Shown: positions 1 through 5,436 of the stretch, piece by piece
How the letters are laid out: each line of letters starts with the position of its first letter
How positions within the stretch are numbered: the stretch's first letter is position 1
Assembly: GCA_900551585.1 (NCBI GenBank)
Contig: URWU01000053.1
Span: 1 to 8,787, forward strand
Source of the DNA: an uncultured Alphaproteobacteria bacterium
Lineage (GTDB): Bacteria > Pseudomonadota > Alphaproteobacteria > RF32 > CAG-239
DNA: 8,787 bases
Direction: 5' to 3'
The notes under the pieces: model-generated
Database searches by the model: none
Told to the model about the DNA's origin: nothing
The model's input: the letters and a program-made list of their open reading frames with translations, nothing else
Translations under genes and position numbers: made by a program

Positions 1-240
1 CAACCGGAAGAAGTTGACGGCATTTACGAAGCAGAAGTCGAAAACATCCTCAAACTTTTCCGCGGCGAAGTCAATTTCATAAAGCTTTCCGGCTATAAAC
101 GCACAGCTGAAAATTCTCTGGAAAAATCAGAAATCAAAGTCAAGCGCGAAGATTTTGAGCCTAAAGGCAGTGAATTTTATATCAAAGCCATGGAAACAAT
201 CAAACGCTATTTCAATGGGCAAAAGACTTTTGAAAACTAA
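1..240 (+). CDS. Nudix hydrolase, IDI-like (copy A), 3' end only
   Basis: An open frame runs from the first base to a TAA at 238-240 and gives the last 79 residues of a protein whose start lies outside the window. The Nudix box itself is not visible. It is identified by similarity to the third Nudix gene at 1330-1977: the piece EEVDGIYEAEVENI matches AEIDGVLEATVDDL there, and the C-terminal AMETIKRYFNGQK matches VMDTIKRYFDNPQK. The DNA is also alike at these points, so this looks like a tandem paralog, closer to copy C than to copy B at its C-terminus. The acetyltransferase start lies inside its 3' end (26 bp overlap), indicating a shared transcript. Substrate unknown; assignment rests on the paralog match alone. 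Confidence 0.75.
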   Translation, partial: QPEEVDGIYEAEVENILKLFRGEVNFIKLSGYKRTAENSLEKSEIKVKREDFEPKGSEFYIKAMETIKRYFNGQKTFEN

Positions 241-688
241 TATCCGGAAGCTTACTCCTCACAATTATGACGAACTCATCGAAATATGGGAAGCTTCTGT
301 TCGCGCCACGCACCATTTTTTGCAAGAAGAAGAGATAGATTTTTACAAACCGATTGTCCGTAAATACGCCCTCCCCGACGTAGAGCTATACGGCATAACG
401 GCAGATAAGACAAAACAATCTCTGCAGATATTAGGCTTTCTGGGCGTTTCCGAAGACAAAATCGAAATGTTATTTTTGAGGCCTGAGTGCCGAGGTCGGG
501 GATTGGGGCGCCGTTTAATTGAATTTGTCTTGAATGAGCTCAAAATATATAAAATAGATGTTAATGAAGAAAATCCGGATGCTCTCGGCTTTTATCAACA
601 CTTGGGGTATCAGATTATCTCCCGCGATGAGCTTGACGGCAACGGCAAACCTCACCCGATTTTGCATTTGGAATTTCCGCATGGCTGA
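215..688 (+). CDS. GNAT family N-acetyltransferase, YjaB-like
   Basis: This is a 157-residue single-domain acetyltransferase that would transfer acetyl from acetyl-CoA to an amine (small molecule or protein lysine). It resembles E. coli YjaB along its length: an N-terminal IRKLTPHNYDELIEIWEASV, then ATHHFL, the acetyl-CoA pyrophosphate-binding loop RGRGLG at residues 93-98, and motif B NEENPDALGFYQHLGY at about 117-132 with Tyr127 in the usual general-acid position. The C-terminal GNGKPHPILHLEF also matches YjaB. The ATG at 215 was chosen because the homologous region begins about nine residues later; no clear Shine-Dalgarno precedes it, and TTG at 230 is an alternative. An in-frame extension back to 155 would only read through the upstream Nudix gene. 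It overlaps the Nudix genes on both sides (26 and 8 bp), so translation is probably coupled. Substrate not predictable. Confidence 0.88.
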   Translation: MGKRLLKTNIRKLTPHNYDELIEIWEASVRATHHFLQEEEIDFYKPIVRKYALPDVELYGITADKTKQSLQILGFLGVSEDKIEMLFLRPECRGRGLGRRLIEFVLNELKIYKIDVNEENPDALGFYQHLGYQIISRDELDGNGKPHPILHLEFPHG

Positions 689-1307
689 TGAATTAATCGA
701 TATTTTTGACGAAGAGATGAACTTTATACGTTCAGCCATGAAATATGAGGCTCATGCCAAAGGCTGGTGGCACAAAGTTTTCTTTTGCTGGCTCATCCGC
801 CGCTCTGAAGACGGACGCCAAAAAATCTGGCTGCAGCTGCGCAATAAGCACAAACTCATCGGCGGCGGTCTGCTTGATGCTTCTTCTGCCGGCCATTTTG
901 CCACAGGAGAAACCCTTGAACAGGCCCTCTGCCGCGAAGTCAAAGAAGAACTGGGCTTAGACCTGCCTTTTGATAACATCATTCAATTCGGCATAACCAA
1001 ACGCTTGAGCGGCTACGGTAAAATCAAAAATGCCGAAATTGTCCACCGCTGTTATGCCTTGACCACAACACCGCTCTCTAGCCTTTCTTTGCAGAGAGAT
1101 GAATTGGACGGCATTTTTGAAATGGATTTAGAAGACGCGATCGCCCTTTTTTCGGATATTGTTCCTCAAATCACCGTTTCCGGACTGGCGTTCAGCGAAA
1201 ATAATACCTATATACCAATTATCAGGCAAGTTTCGGTTGCAGATTTTATGGATTATGGTAAAAGTACTTATAGAGACTTCTTTCTGGATTTGCAGAAAAA
1301 ATTATAA
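681..1307 (+). CDS. Nudix hydrolase, IDI-like (copy B), intact Nudix box
   Basis: A 208-residue Nudix hydrolase, expected to cleave a nucleoside diphosphate linked to another group, using Mg2+ or Mn2+. The N-terminus (MADELIDIFDEEMN, then WWHKVFFCWLI) is typical of the IDI-like/YfcD-like group. The Nudix box is complete at residues 71-93: G71 to E77, then R85-E86, E89-E90 and G92, with consensus spacing. The IDI catalytic cysteine is absent (ASSAGH at the equivalent place), so isopentenyl-diphosphate isomerase activity is not expected. ATG at 681 overlaps the acetyltransferase stop by 8 bp. A GGA at 671-673 is a weak ribosome site, so reinitiation is likely. The same frame stays open upstream into the acetyltransferase, but the N-terminus shared with copy C (MADE-IDI-D--MN) fixes the start. 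Substrate unknown. Confidence 0.9.
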   Translation: MADELIDIFDEEMNFIRSAMKYEAHAKGWWHKVFFCWLIRRSEDGRQKIWLQLRNKHKLIGGGLLDASSAGHFATGETLEQALCREVKEELGLDLPFDNIIQFGITKRLSGYGKIKNAEIVHRCYALTTTPLSSLSLQRDELDGIFEMDLEDAIALFSDIVPQITVSGLAFSENNTYIPIIRQVSVADFMDYGKSTYRDFFLDLQKKL

Positions 1308-1316
1308 ATTCTAACC

Positions 1317-1322
1317 AAGGAG
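1317..1322 (+). promoter_or_regulatory. Shine-Dalgarno of Nudix copy C
   Basis: AAGGAG lies 7 nt before the ATG at 1330, inside the 22 bp gap after copy B. It is the only strong ribosome binding site in the plus-strand block, so this gene can be translated independently of the overlapping genes upstream. Confidence 0.8.
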
Positions 1323-1329
1323 AACGACA

Positions 1330-1977
1330 ATGGCTGACGAGATTATTGATATTTATGACAGTAACATGAATCACTTAGGAACAGCACCGCGTTCTCAGGC
1401 CCACCGAGAAGGATTGTGGCACAAGGCTTTTCATTGCTGGATTGTCAAACATGCCTCAGACGGCCACCATCGCGTTTTGTTGCAGCTGCGCAGCAAAAAT
1501 AAAGATACTCACCCGAGCCTTCTGGACATCTCTGCCGCCGGCCATATCAAAGCCGGAGAAACACCGAAAGACGGCATCAAAGATATTGAGGCCGAATTAG
1601 GGATTAAGGTTGATTTTGACAAGCTCAACAAACTTTTCACCATCAATCACGTCTATGAGCGCAACGGTTACATCAATCATGAATTCAATCCGACTTATTT
1701 ATTGGAAAGCGAAAAGAACCTCTCCGAGCTCAATATGAACCCGGCCGAAATTGACGGCGTTCTGGAAGCAACAGTTGATGATTTGCGCAACCTGTTTAAT
1801 CATAAAGTTGATTCAATCTATGTCTCCGGGCTGCTTTTAGACGAGTATGGCAACTATGTCCCGCACACGGGTTCGGTTTCTATCAGCGACTTTGTCCCTC
1901 ATGAAGACAGCTATTATGTCAAAGTCATGGATACTATCAAACGCTACTTTGACAATCCGCAAAAAATTGCCGTTTAA
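1330..1977 (+). CDS. Nudix-like protein, IDI-like (copy C), degenerate Nudix box
   Basis: A 215-residue tandem paralog of copy B. Both begin MADE-IDI-D--MN and share the WHK-F-CWIV region, LLQLRSKNKDTHPSLLDISAAGH and a long C-terminal extension ending VMDTIKRYF. The Nudix box at residues 71-92 starts normally (GHIKAGE), but the RE..EE core reads K84-D85-I-E-A88-E89-L-G91. The first catalytic Glu is Asp, one Glu of the EE pair is Ala, Arg is Lys, and the stretch before it is one residue shorter than in copy B. The shorter spacing may occur in relatives, but the lost acidic residues suggest weak, altered or absent hydrolase activity. The DISAAGH segment lacks the IDI cysteine. The start is set by a good Shine-Dalgarno at 1317-1322. 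It ends 10 bp from the convergent HD gene. Confidence 0.88.
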   Translation: MADEIIDIYDSNMNHLGTAPRSQAHREGLWHKAFHCWIVKHASDGHHRVLLQLRSKNKDTHPSLLDISAAGHIKAGETPKDGIKDIEAELGIKVDFDKLNKLFTINHVYERNGYINHEFNPTYLLESEKNLSELNMNPAEIDGVLEATVDDLRNLFNHKVDSIYVSGLLLDEYGNYVPHTGSVSISDFVPHEDSYYVKVMDTIKRYFDNPQKIAV

Positions 1978-1987
1978 TCACCTTAAC

Positions 1988-2512
1988 CTATTCTATTTCA
2001 TCTAAAATTTCAGCAAAGATTTTATCATTGCTGCATAGATGTTTTTGGGCATAAGCACAAAACTCGGGCAACGCTGTCAAACCGCGGCTGTTGCCATCAT
2101 AATATTTAGCCTGTAACACCGCTTCAATCCGGTCAATGTCTTTAACAAACTGAGCTTCCGGCGTTTCCTTTGCCTCATATTCTTCAAAGAGCGTGATAAG
2201 TTCGGGATAATCCAGTTTTTGAGCCAGCTCTGAGACTGCGGCCTTTTCTTTTTCAGCCTTGTGTTCAAGACAGGCGCCGTCAAAAGGCGTCATATCTCCG
2301 ACGATTGCTTCCTGAATATCATGAATGACCGCCATTTTCAGACATTTTTCTTTGTCAAGATGAGCAGGTGTCAGCAATAAAACCAAAAAGGCCACACCGA
2401 AACTGTGATCTGCCACACTCTCTGACTCGCTGATTTCTTTGCGCAGCCACCCGCTTCTCTTCAAATCTTTCAGCTTGCCCAAAACCTCAATTACATTCTC
2501 CAGTTTTGCCAT
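1988..2512 (-). CDS. HD-domain hydrolase, YfbR/HDDC2-type 5'-nucleotidase
   Basis: A 174-residue all-helical HD-superfamily phosphohydrolase. The metal-binding set is complete: H36 in SVADHS, H64-D65 in VIHDIQEAI, and D125 in FVKDIDRIE. E68 and D73 (in VGDMTPFDG) match, in spacing, the catalytic Glu and Asp of E. coli 5'-deoxynucleotidase YfbR. The N-terminal GKLKDLKRSGWLRK and the TPEAQFVKDIDR stretch are characteristic of the HDDC2/YfbR branch, which removes phosphate from (deoxy)nucleoside monophosphates; the exact substrate here is inferred. ATG at 2512 has an AGAG-like weak ribosome site. It lies 9 bp after the DUF4236 gene, is the last gene of the minus-strand operon, and ends tail-to-tail with the Nudix block. 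Confidence 0.88.
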   Translation of the reverse strand: MAKLENVIEVLGKLKDLKRSGWLRKEISESESVADHSFGVAFLVLLLTPAHLDKEKCLKMAVIHDIQEAIVGDMTPFDGACLEHKAEKEKAAVSELAQKLDYPELITLFEEYEAKETPEAQFVKDIDRIEAVLQAKYYDGNSRGLTALPEFCAYAQKHLCSNDKIFAEILDEIE

Positions 2513-2521
2513 GATTTTTCT

Positions 2522-2806
2522 CTATAAATTAACCGTTATGATTCCGGATTTGATTGCCCAGAAAGCGGCACCGATTAAAATGATTAGAAATCCGGCCAAA
2601 GCCCAGCCGACGGTTATCCCCTCGCCGTTTATATCGGGTAATTTCTTTTTATAATACAATCCCTTGCGGCCGGCATGAATATAATTGCCGTTTGCACCGC
2701 TGCCAATTCTCAGCCCTTTAACTCCGAAAGACAATCCGATACCTGATTTTGAAAAGTTAATCCGCAAAGGTCCGAAGTTGATTGCCTTTTTCAAATAAAA
2801 ACCCAT
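2522..2806 (-). CDS. DUF4236 domain protein with one C-terminal membrane helix
   Basis: A 94-residue protein. Residues 1 to about 55 match the DUF4236 pattern: MGFYLKKAINFGPLRINFSK, then SGIGLSFGVKGLRIG, GANGNYIHAG and KGLYYKKK, a glycine-rich, probably beta-stranded unit of unknown function. A hydrophobic stretch at about residues 66-86 (GWALAGFLIILIGAAFWAI) forms a single transmembrane helix with no charged residues. No signal peptide is seen. The start ATG at 2806 is supported by GGAGG at 2817-2821, 10 nt away and inside the end of the upstream HAD gene, with only 2 bp between the genes. Function unknown; its position between phosphatase-like genes offers no strong clue. Confidence 0.82.
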   Translation of the reverse strand: MGFYLKKAINFGPLRINFSKSGIGLSFGVKGLRIGSGANGNYIHAGRKGLYYKKKLPDINGEGITVGWALAGFLIILIGAAFWAIKSGIITVNL

Positions 2807-2808
2807 GA

Positions 2809-3459
2809 TTATTCTGCCTCCGCAATTTCTTTTAACACTTCAAGCGTATCCGCGCTGGAAGCAACCAATTTTGCCGGCATGCCGCAAACCTCGCAGCAAT
2901 CAATATTAACCGGCGCATCATCAAGCAAAACCGCTTCTTCATAAGCGATGTGATTATCCTTCAGATAATCGTCAAAGAAAAACAGCCTGCCGTCATGCAT
3001 ATCGCGTTTGATAAACCCGAGTTCATTAGAAGATAAAATCTCGTCAAAATGCTCTCTCAGTTTCAAGGCCGGAACGGTGTAATCGCAGAAAATATCCCAA
3101 TTATCCGTAGCCAAAACGACTTTAATCCCCTTGGCGCGGATTTTATCAACCACCGGCCAAAGCTTGTCCGGATGATCAACCTGCTGAATACTGCAGCATT
3201 CATCAAAAATTTTCAAAACTTCGCCATAAGAAGTATATCCCTCGGCTGCAATCAAATAAGCAACATCTTCTTTGCTGATTCTGCCGCGTGCCCAGTCAAA
3301 ATGCCAGGTATCAAAATTTTCAACAAAGATTTTATTGTCAATTTTTTCAAAGAGTTCAGGGTCTCTTTGCTTAAGCTTGCTCAGGAACATTGTTGATGTC
3401 AGGGTAACAAACCAATCAACAAAGACGACTTTTAGCTTTTTAATATTCACGTCGGTCAC
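2809..3459 (-). CDS. HAD-like hydrolase (copy 1) with atypical motif I
   Basis: A 216-residue HAD-superfamily protein, tandem paralog of the next gene upstream. Motif I is VFVDWFVTL: the nucleophile Asp15 is present, but the second Asp of DxDxT is Phe17. Motif II is the Thr of VVLATDN (residue 118), motif III probably the Lys of GFIKRD (about 151), and motif IV the pair D180-D181 in VLLDDAP. A helical cap lies between motifs I and II. The loss of the motif I acid/base residue suggests altered phosphatase chemistry or a reduced rate. The GTG start at 3459 is preferred because GAGG lies 6 nt before it; TTG at 3471 (220 aa) has no ribosome site, and GTG at 3450 is also possible. It overlaps the upstream HAD gene by 20 bp. 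A cysteine cluster (DCCEVCGM) follows motif IV. Substrate unknown. Confidence 0.82.
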   Translation of the reverse strand: MTDVNIKKLKVVFVDWFVTLTSTMFLSKLKQRDPELFEKIDNKIFVENFDTWHFDWARGRISKEDVAYLIAAEGYTSYGEVLKIFDECCSIQQVDHPDKLWPVVDKIRAKGIKVVLATDNWDIFCDYTVPALKLREHFDEILSSNELGFIKRDMHDGRLFFFDDYLKDNHIAYEEAVLLDDAPVNIDCCEVCGMPAKLVASSADTLEVLKEIAEAE

Positions 3460-4102
3460 AACTGGCCTCAATCATCATTAGCGTTTTCAACACATCTTCC
3501 GGCGTTCTGACCAACCTCGCCTGCATACCGCATTGCAAACACAGCTTTATGGTTTCTTCGCTGTCGTCAATCAACATCGCCTCATCATATCTTATGCCGT
3601 GTTTCTTTAAGAAATCGTCAAAAAATAACATTTTGCCGTCCACCACGTCATATTTTAATTTTTGCAAACGAAATGAACATAAAATATCGTCAAAATAACG
3701 ATTTAACTTCAAGGCAGGCACCGTGTAATCATCAAAAGTATCAACATTGTCAGTCGCAATAACCACTTTTTTACCTTTTTTACGGATTTTTTTAATCCAT
3801 TTCAAATAATCTTTGCGGTCAAGCGTCATCGTTTCGCAACCGGTTTTTAACAAATCCGCCACCAAAGACAAAGATAAATCATTCCCGCTCAGGCGCTTGA
3901 TAATGTCCTCTTTTGTAATCCGCCCCCTCATCCATTCGACAAACTGCTCAATCGGCATATCCTCAAACAAACGGTGGTCAAGCTTGTCATATAAAGCTTC
4001 ATCTTGTTTTTGCAGCTGGTGAAAAAACGGACAGGAACAAAGCGTTTTGTGCCAATCCACAAACACAACCTTGAGCCTGACTAACCGTTTTATCTCGCGC
4101 AT
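3440..4102 (-). CDS. HAD-like hydrolase (copy 2) with DWHKT motif I
   Basis: A 220-residue HAD-superfamily protein. Motif I is VFVDWHKTL with nucleophile Asp16 and Thr20, but His18 replaces the second Asp of DxDxT. Motif II is Thr117 (VVIATDN), motif III a Lys at 148 or 150, and motif IV D179-D180 (MLIDDSEE). It shares with copy 1 long identical stretches around ATDN-D-F-DYTVPALKL, FFDD-LK and CGM-A-LV, showing tandem duplication followed by divergence. A His at that position could still act as acid/base, so this copy is more likely to be active than the Phe-bearing copy; this is an inference. ATG at 4102 has a strong Shine-Dalgarno, TAGGAG at 4108-4113, that overlaps the tldE stop, so translation is probably coupled to tldE. 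Phosphatase or phosphotransferase substrate unknown. Confidence 0.87.
   Translation of the reverse strand: MREIKRLVRLKVVFVDWHKTLCSCPFFHQLQKQDEALYDKLDHRLFEDMPIEQFVEWMRGRITKEDIIKRLSGNDLSLSLVADLLKTGCETMTLDRKDYLKWIKKIRKKGKKVVIATDNVDTFDDYTVPALKLNRYFDDILCSFRLQKLKYDVVDGKMLFFDDFLKKHGIRYDEAMLIDDSEETIKLCLQCGMQARLVRTPEDVLKTLMMIEASCDRREY
3466..3469 (-). promoter_or_regulatory. Shine-Dalgarno that sets the HAD copy 1 start
   Basis: On the minus strand GAGG is followed by 6 nt and then GTG at 3457-3459. The site lies inside the coding sequence of HAD copy 2. It favours GTG 3459 over the in-frame TTG at 3471, which this site would itself sit behind. Confidence 0.6.
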
Positions 4103-4110
4103 CTTTTCTC

Positions 4111-5436
4111 CTACTCGCAGGAAACCGCCAATTCTTTAACCAAAACCGTCGGCGCACCGGTTGAATTGTTTTCAAAAGACAGATCATTGCCAATCATCTC
4201 AATATCCAGCAGCAGCTGATAAATATTACCAGATACCGTAAACTGGTTAAGCGTCTGGCCGAGCTTGCCGTTTTCAATCAAAAATCCCTCAGCACCGAAA
4301 GAAAAATCTCCCGATACCGGCGTATAACCGGCATGCATACCGTTCAAACGATTGATATAAATACCTTTTCCGGCAGCTTTTAAGATTTCATCTTTAGAAT
4401 ATTCTCCCGCAACCAGATAAAAATTGCCGGTTGAAATTCCTCTGCCGCCGCTGCCGTTGCCGGTAGATTTAACGCCTTCCAAATGAGCCGTGCGCAAATT
4501 GTGAAAAAACATTTTCAAAACACCGTTTTGTACCACTACATTCTTTTGTGCCGGATACCCCTCTGCATCAAAACTTCTGGTGCCATAGCCGCCTTTGATA
4601 AACGGATTATCAATCAGCGTCACGCAGGGAGCGGCAACAAGCTCTCCGATTTTTCCTGCCAGCTTGGAGCGTTTTTCATTAACGCTGTTGGCCGAAAACA
4701 AACCGACCGCCAAATCCAAAACATCTGCCATGGTTTCTTTGTCAAAAACAACTTTGGCTCTGCCGGAAGCCACATCTTTTCCATTGAGTTTTTTAACCGC
4801 CCGTTCAACGGCTTTTTGCGCGATATATTCCGGATTAAAATGCTCCGGCTTATCAAAAAGGATAGCTTCGCCACCGGTTCTGACCTGCTCATTTTCTTTA
4901 ACCGACAAAAAGACCGAGGCCGAAGCAGCACGCGTCTTTTCTTCAATATCCAAACCTAATGAATTTTTCAGGATACTTCGGCTTTCGCTGCTGCCGACTG
5001 AAACGGCAATCACTTTCTCAACCCTTTTATCAAGCGCATAACAGGCTTTTTCAACATCAAGGGCAAACTTCTCAATATCAAGCTTTTCAAATTCCGGCAA
5101 AGGCTGATATTTTTCCGCTTTCAGATATTCTCCGCTGCCGTCATGGAAAAAGTTTTCTTCTTCGCAATCAATCAGTTCGGCGTTTTCTTTCGCGTTTTGA
5201 ATCATCAGCGGAATATTTTCGGCTTTCAACTCGCCGCAGCCGAAACCGCCGATATTCTTGCCGATTTTAACTTGCAGCATGACAGCCTGTTTTTCATTAT
5301 CGGTCCGTTTGGCAATCTCTTGTTCATAGGCCTCAACACGGCTGTTGCTGCCATAAGTATAACCGATGGCAAATTCTTTGATTCCGTCTTTTTGCGCCGC
5401 ATCATAAAGCTGGTTGATAAACTCCTGAGGTTTCAT
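4111..5436 (-). CDS. tldE: TldE/PmbA, non-catalytic partner of TldD metalloprotease
   Basis: A 441-residue member of the peptidase U62 family, near the length of E. coli PmbA/TldE (about 450). It forms a heteromeric cytosolic protease with TldD, which in E. coli matures microcin B17 and degrades the antitoxin CcdA. No HExxxH zinc motif is present, as expected for the TldE partner. Family features include the GGYGTRSFDAEGYP segment, MFFHNLRTA, the glycine-rich GNGSGGRG, and a C-terminal MIGNDLSFENNSTGAPTVLV. The ATG at 5436 shares its A with the tldD stop (TAATG) and is preceded by AGGAGGG at 5445-5451, 8 nt away; a longer frame to 5523 only reads into tldD. It directly follows tldD, the usual arrangement when the two are linked. 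A natural peptide substrate is not visible in the window. Confidence 0.95.
   Translation of the reverse strand: MKPQEFINQLYDAAQKDGIKEFAIGYTYGSNSRVEAYEQEIAKRTDNEKQAVMLQVKIGKNIGGFGCGELKAENIPLMIQNAKENAELIDCEEENFFHDGSGEYLKAEKYQPLPEFEKLDIEKFALDVEKACYALDKRVEKVIAVSVGSSESRSILKNSLGLDIEEKTRAASASVFLSVKENEQVRTGGEAILFDKPEHFNPEYIAQKAVERAVKKLNGKDVASGRAKVVFDKETMADVLDLAVGLFSANSVNEKRSKLAGKIGELVAAPCVTLIDNPFIKGGYGTRSFDAEGYPAQKNVVVQNGVLKMFFHNLRTAHLEGVKSTGNGSGGRGISTGNFYLVAGEYSKDEILKAAGKGIYINRLNGMHAGYTPVSGDFSFGAEGFLIENGKLGQTLNQFTVSGNIYQLLLDIEMIGNDLSFENNSTGAPTVLVKELAVSCE

Noticed and set aside
155..214. N-terminal extension of the acetyltransferase to 155.
   Set aside because: The extra 20 residues overlap the Nudix copy A coding region and precede the family's conserved start.
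681..1977. Annotation of the Nudix genes as isopentenyl-diphosphate delta-isomerase (idi).
   Set aside because: Overall they resemble the IDI-like branch, but the active-site cysteine segment is replaced by ASSAGH or SAAGH, so isomerase activity is not supported.
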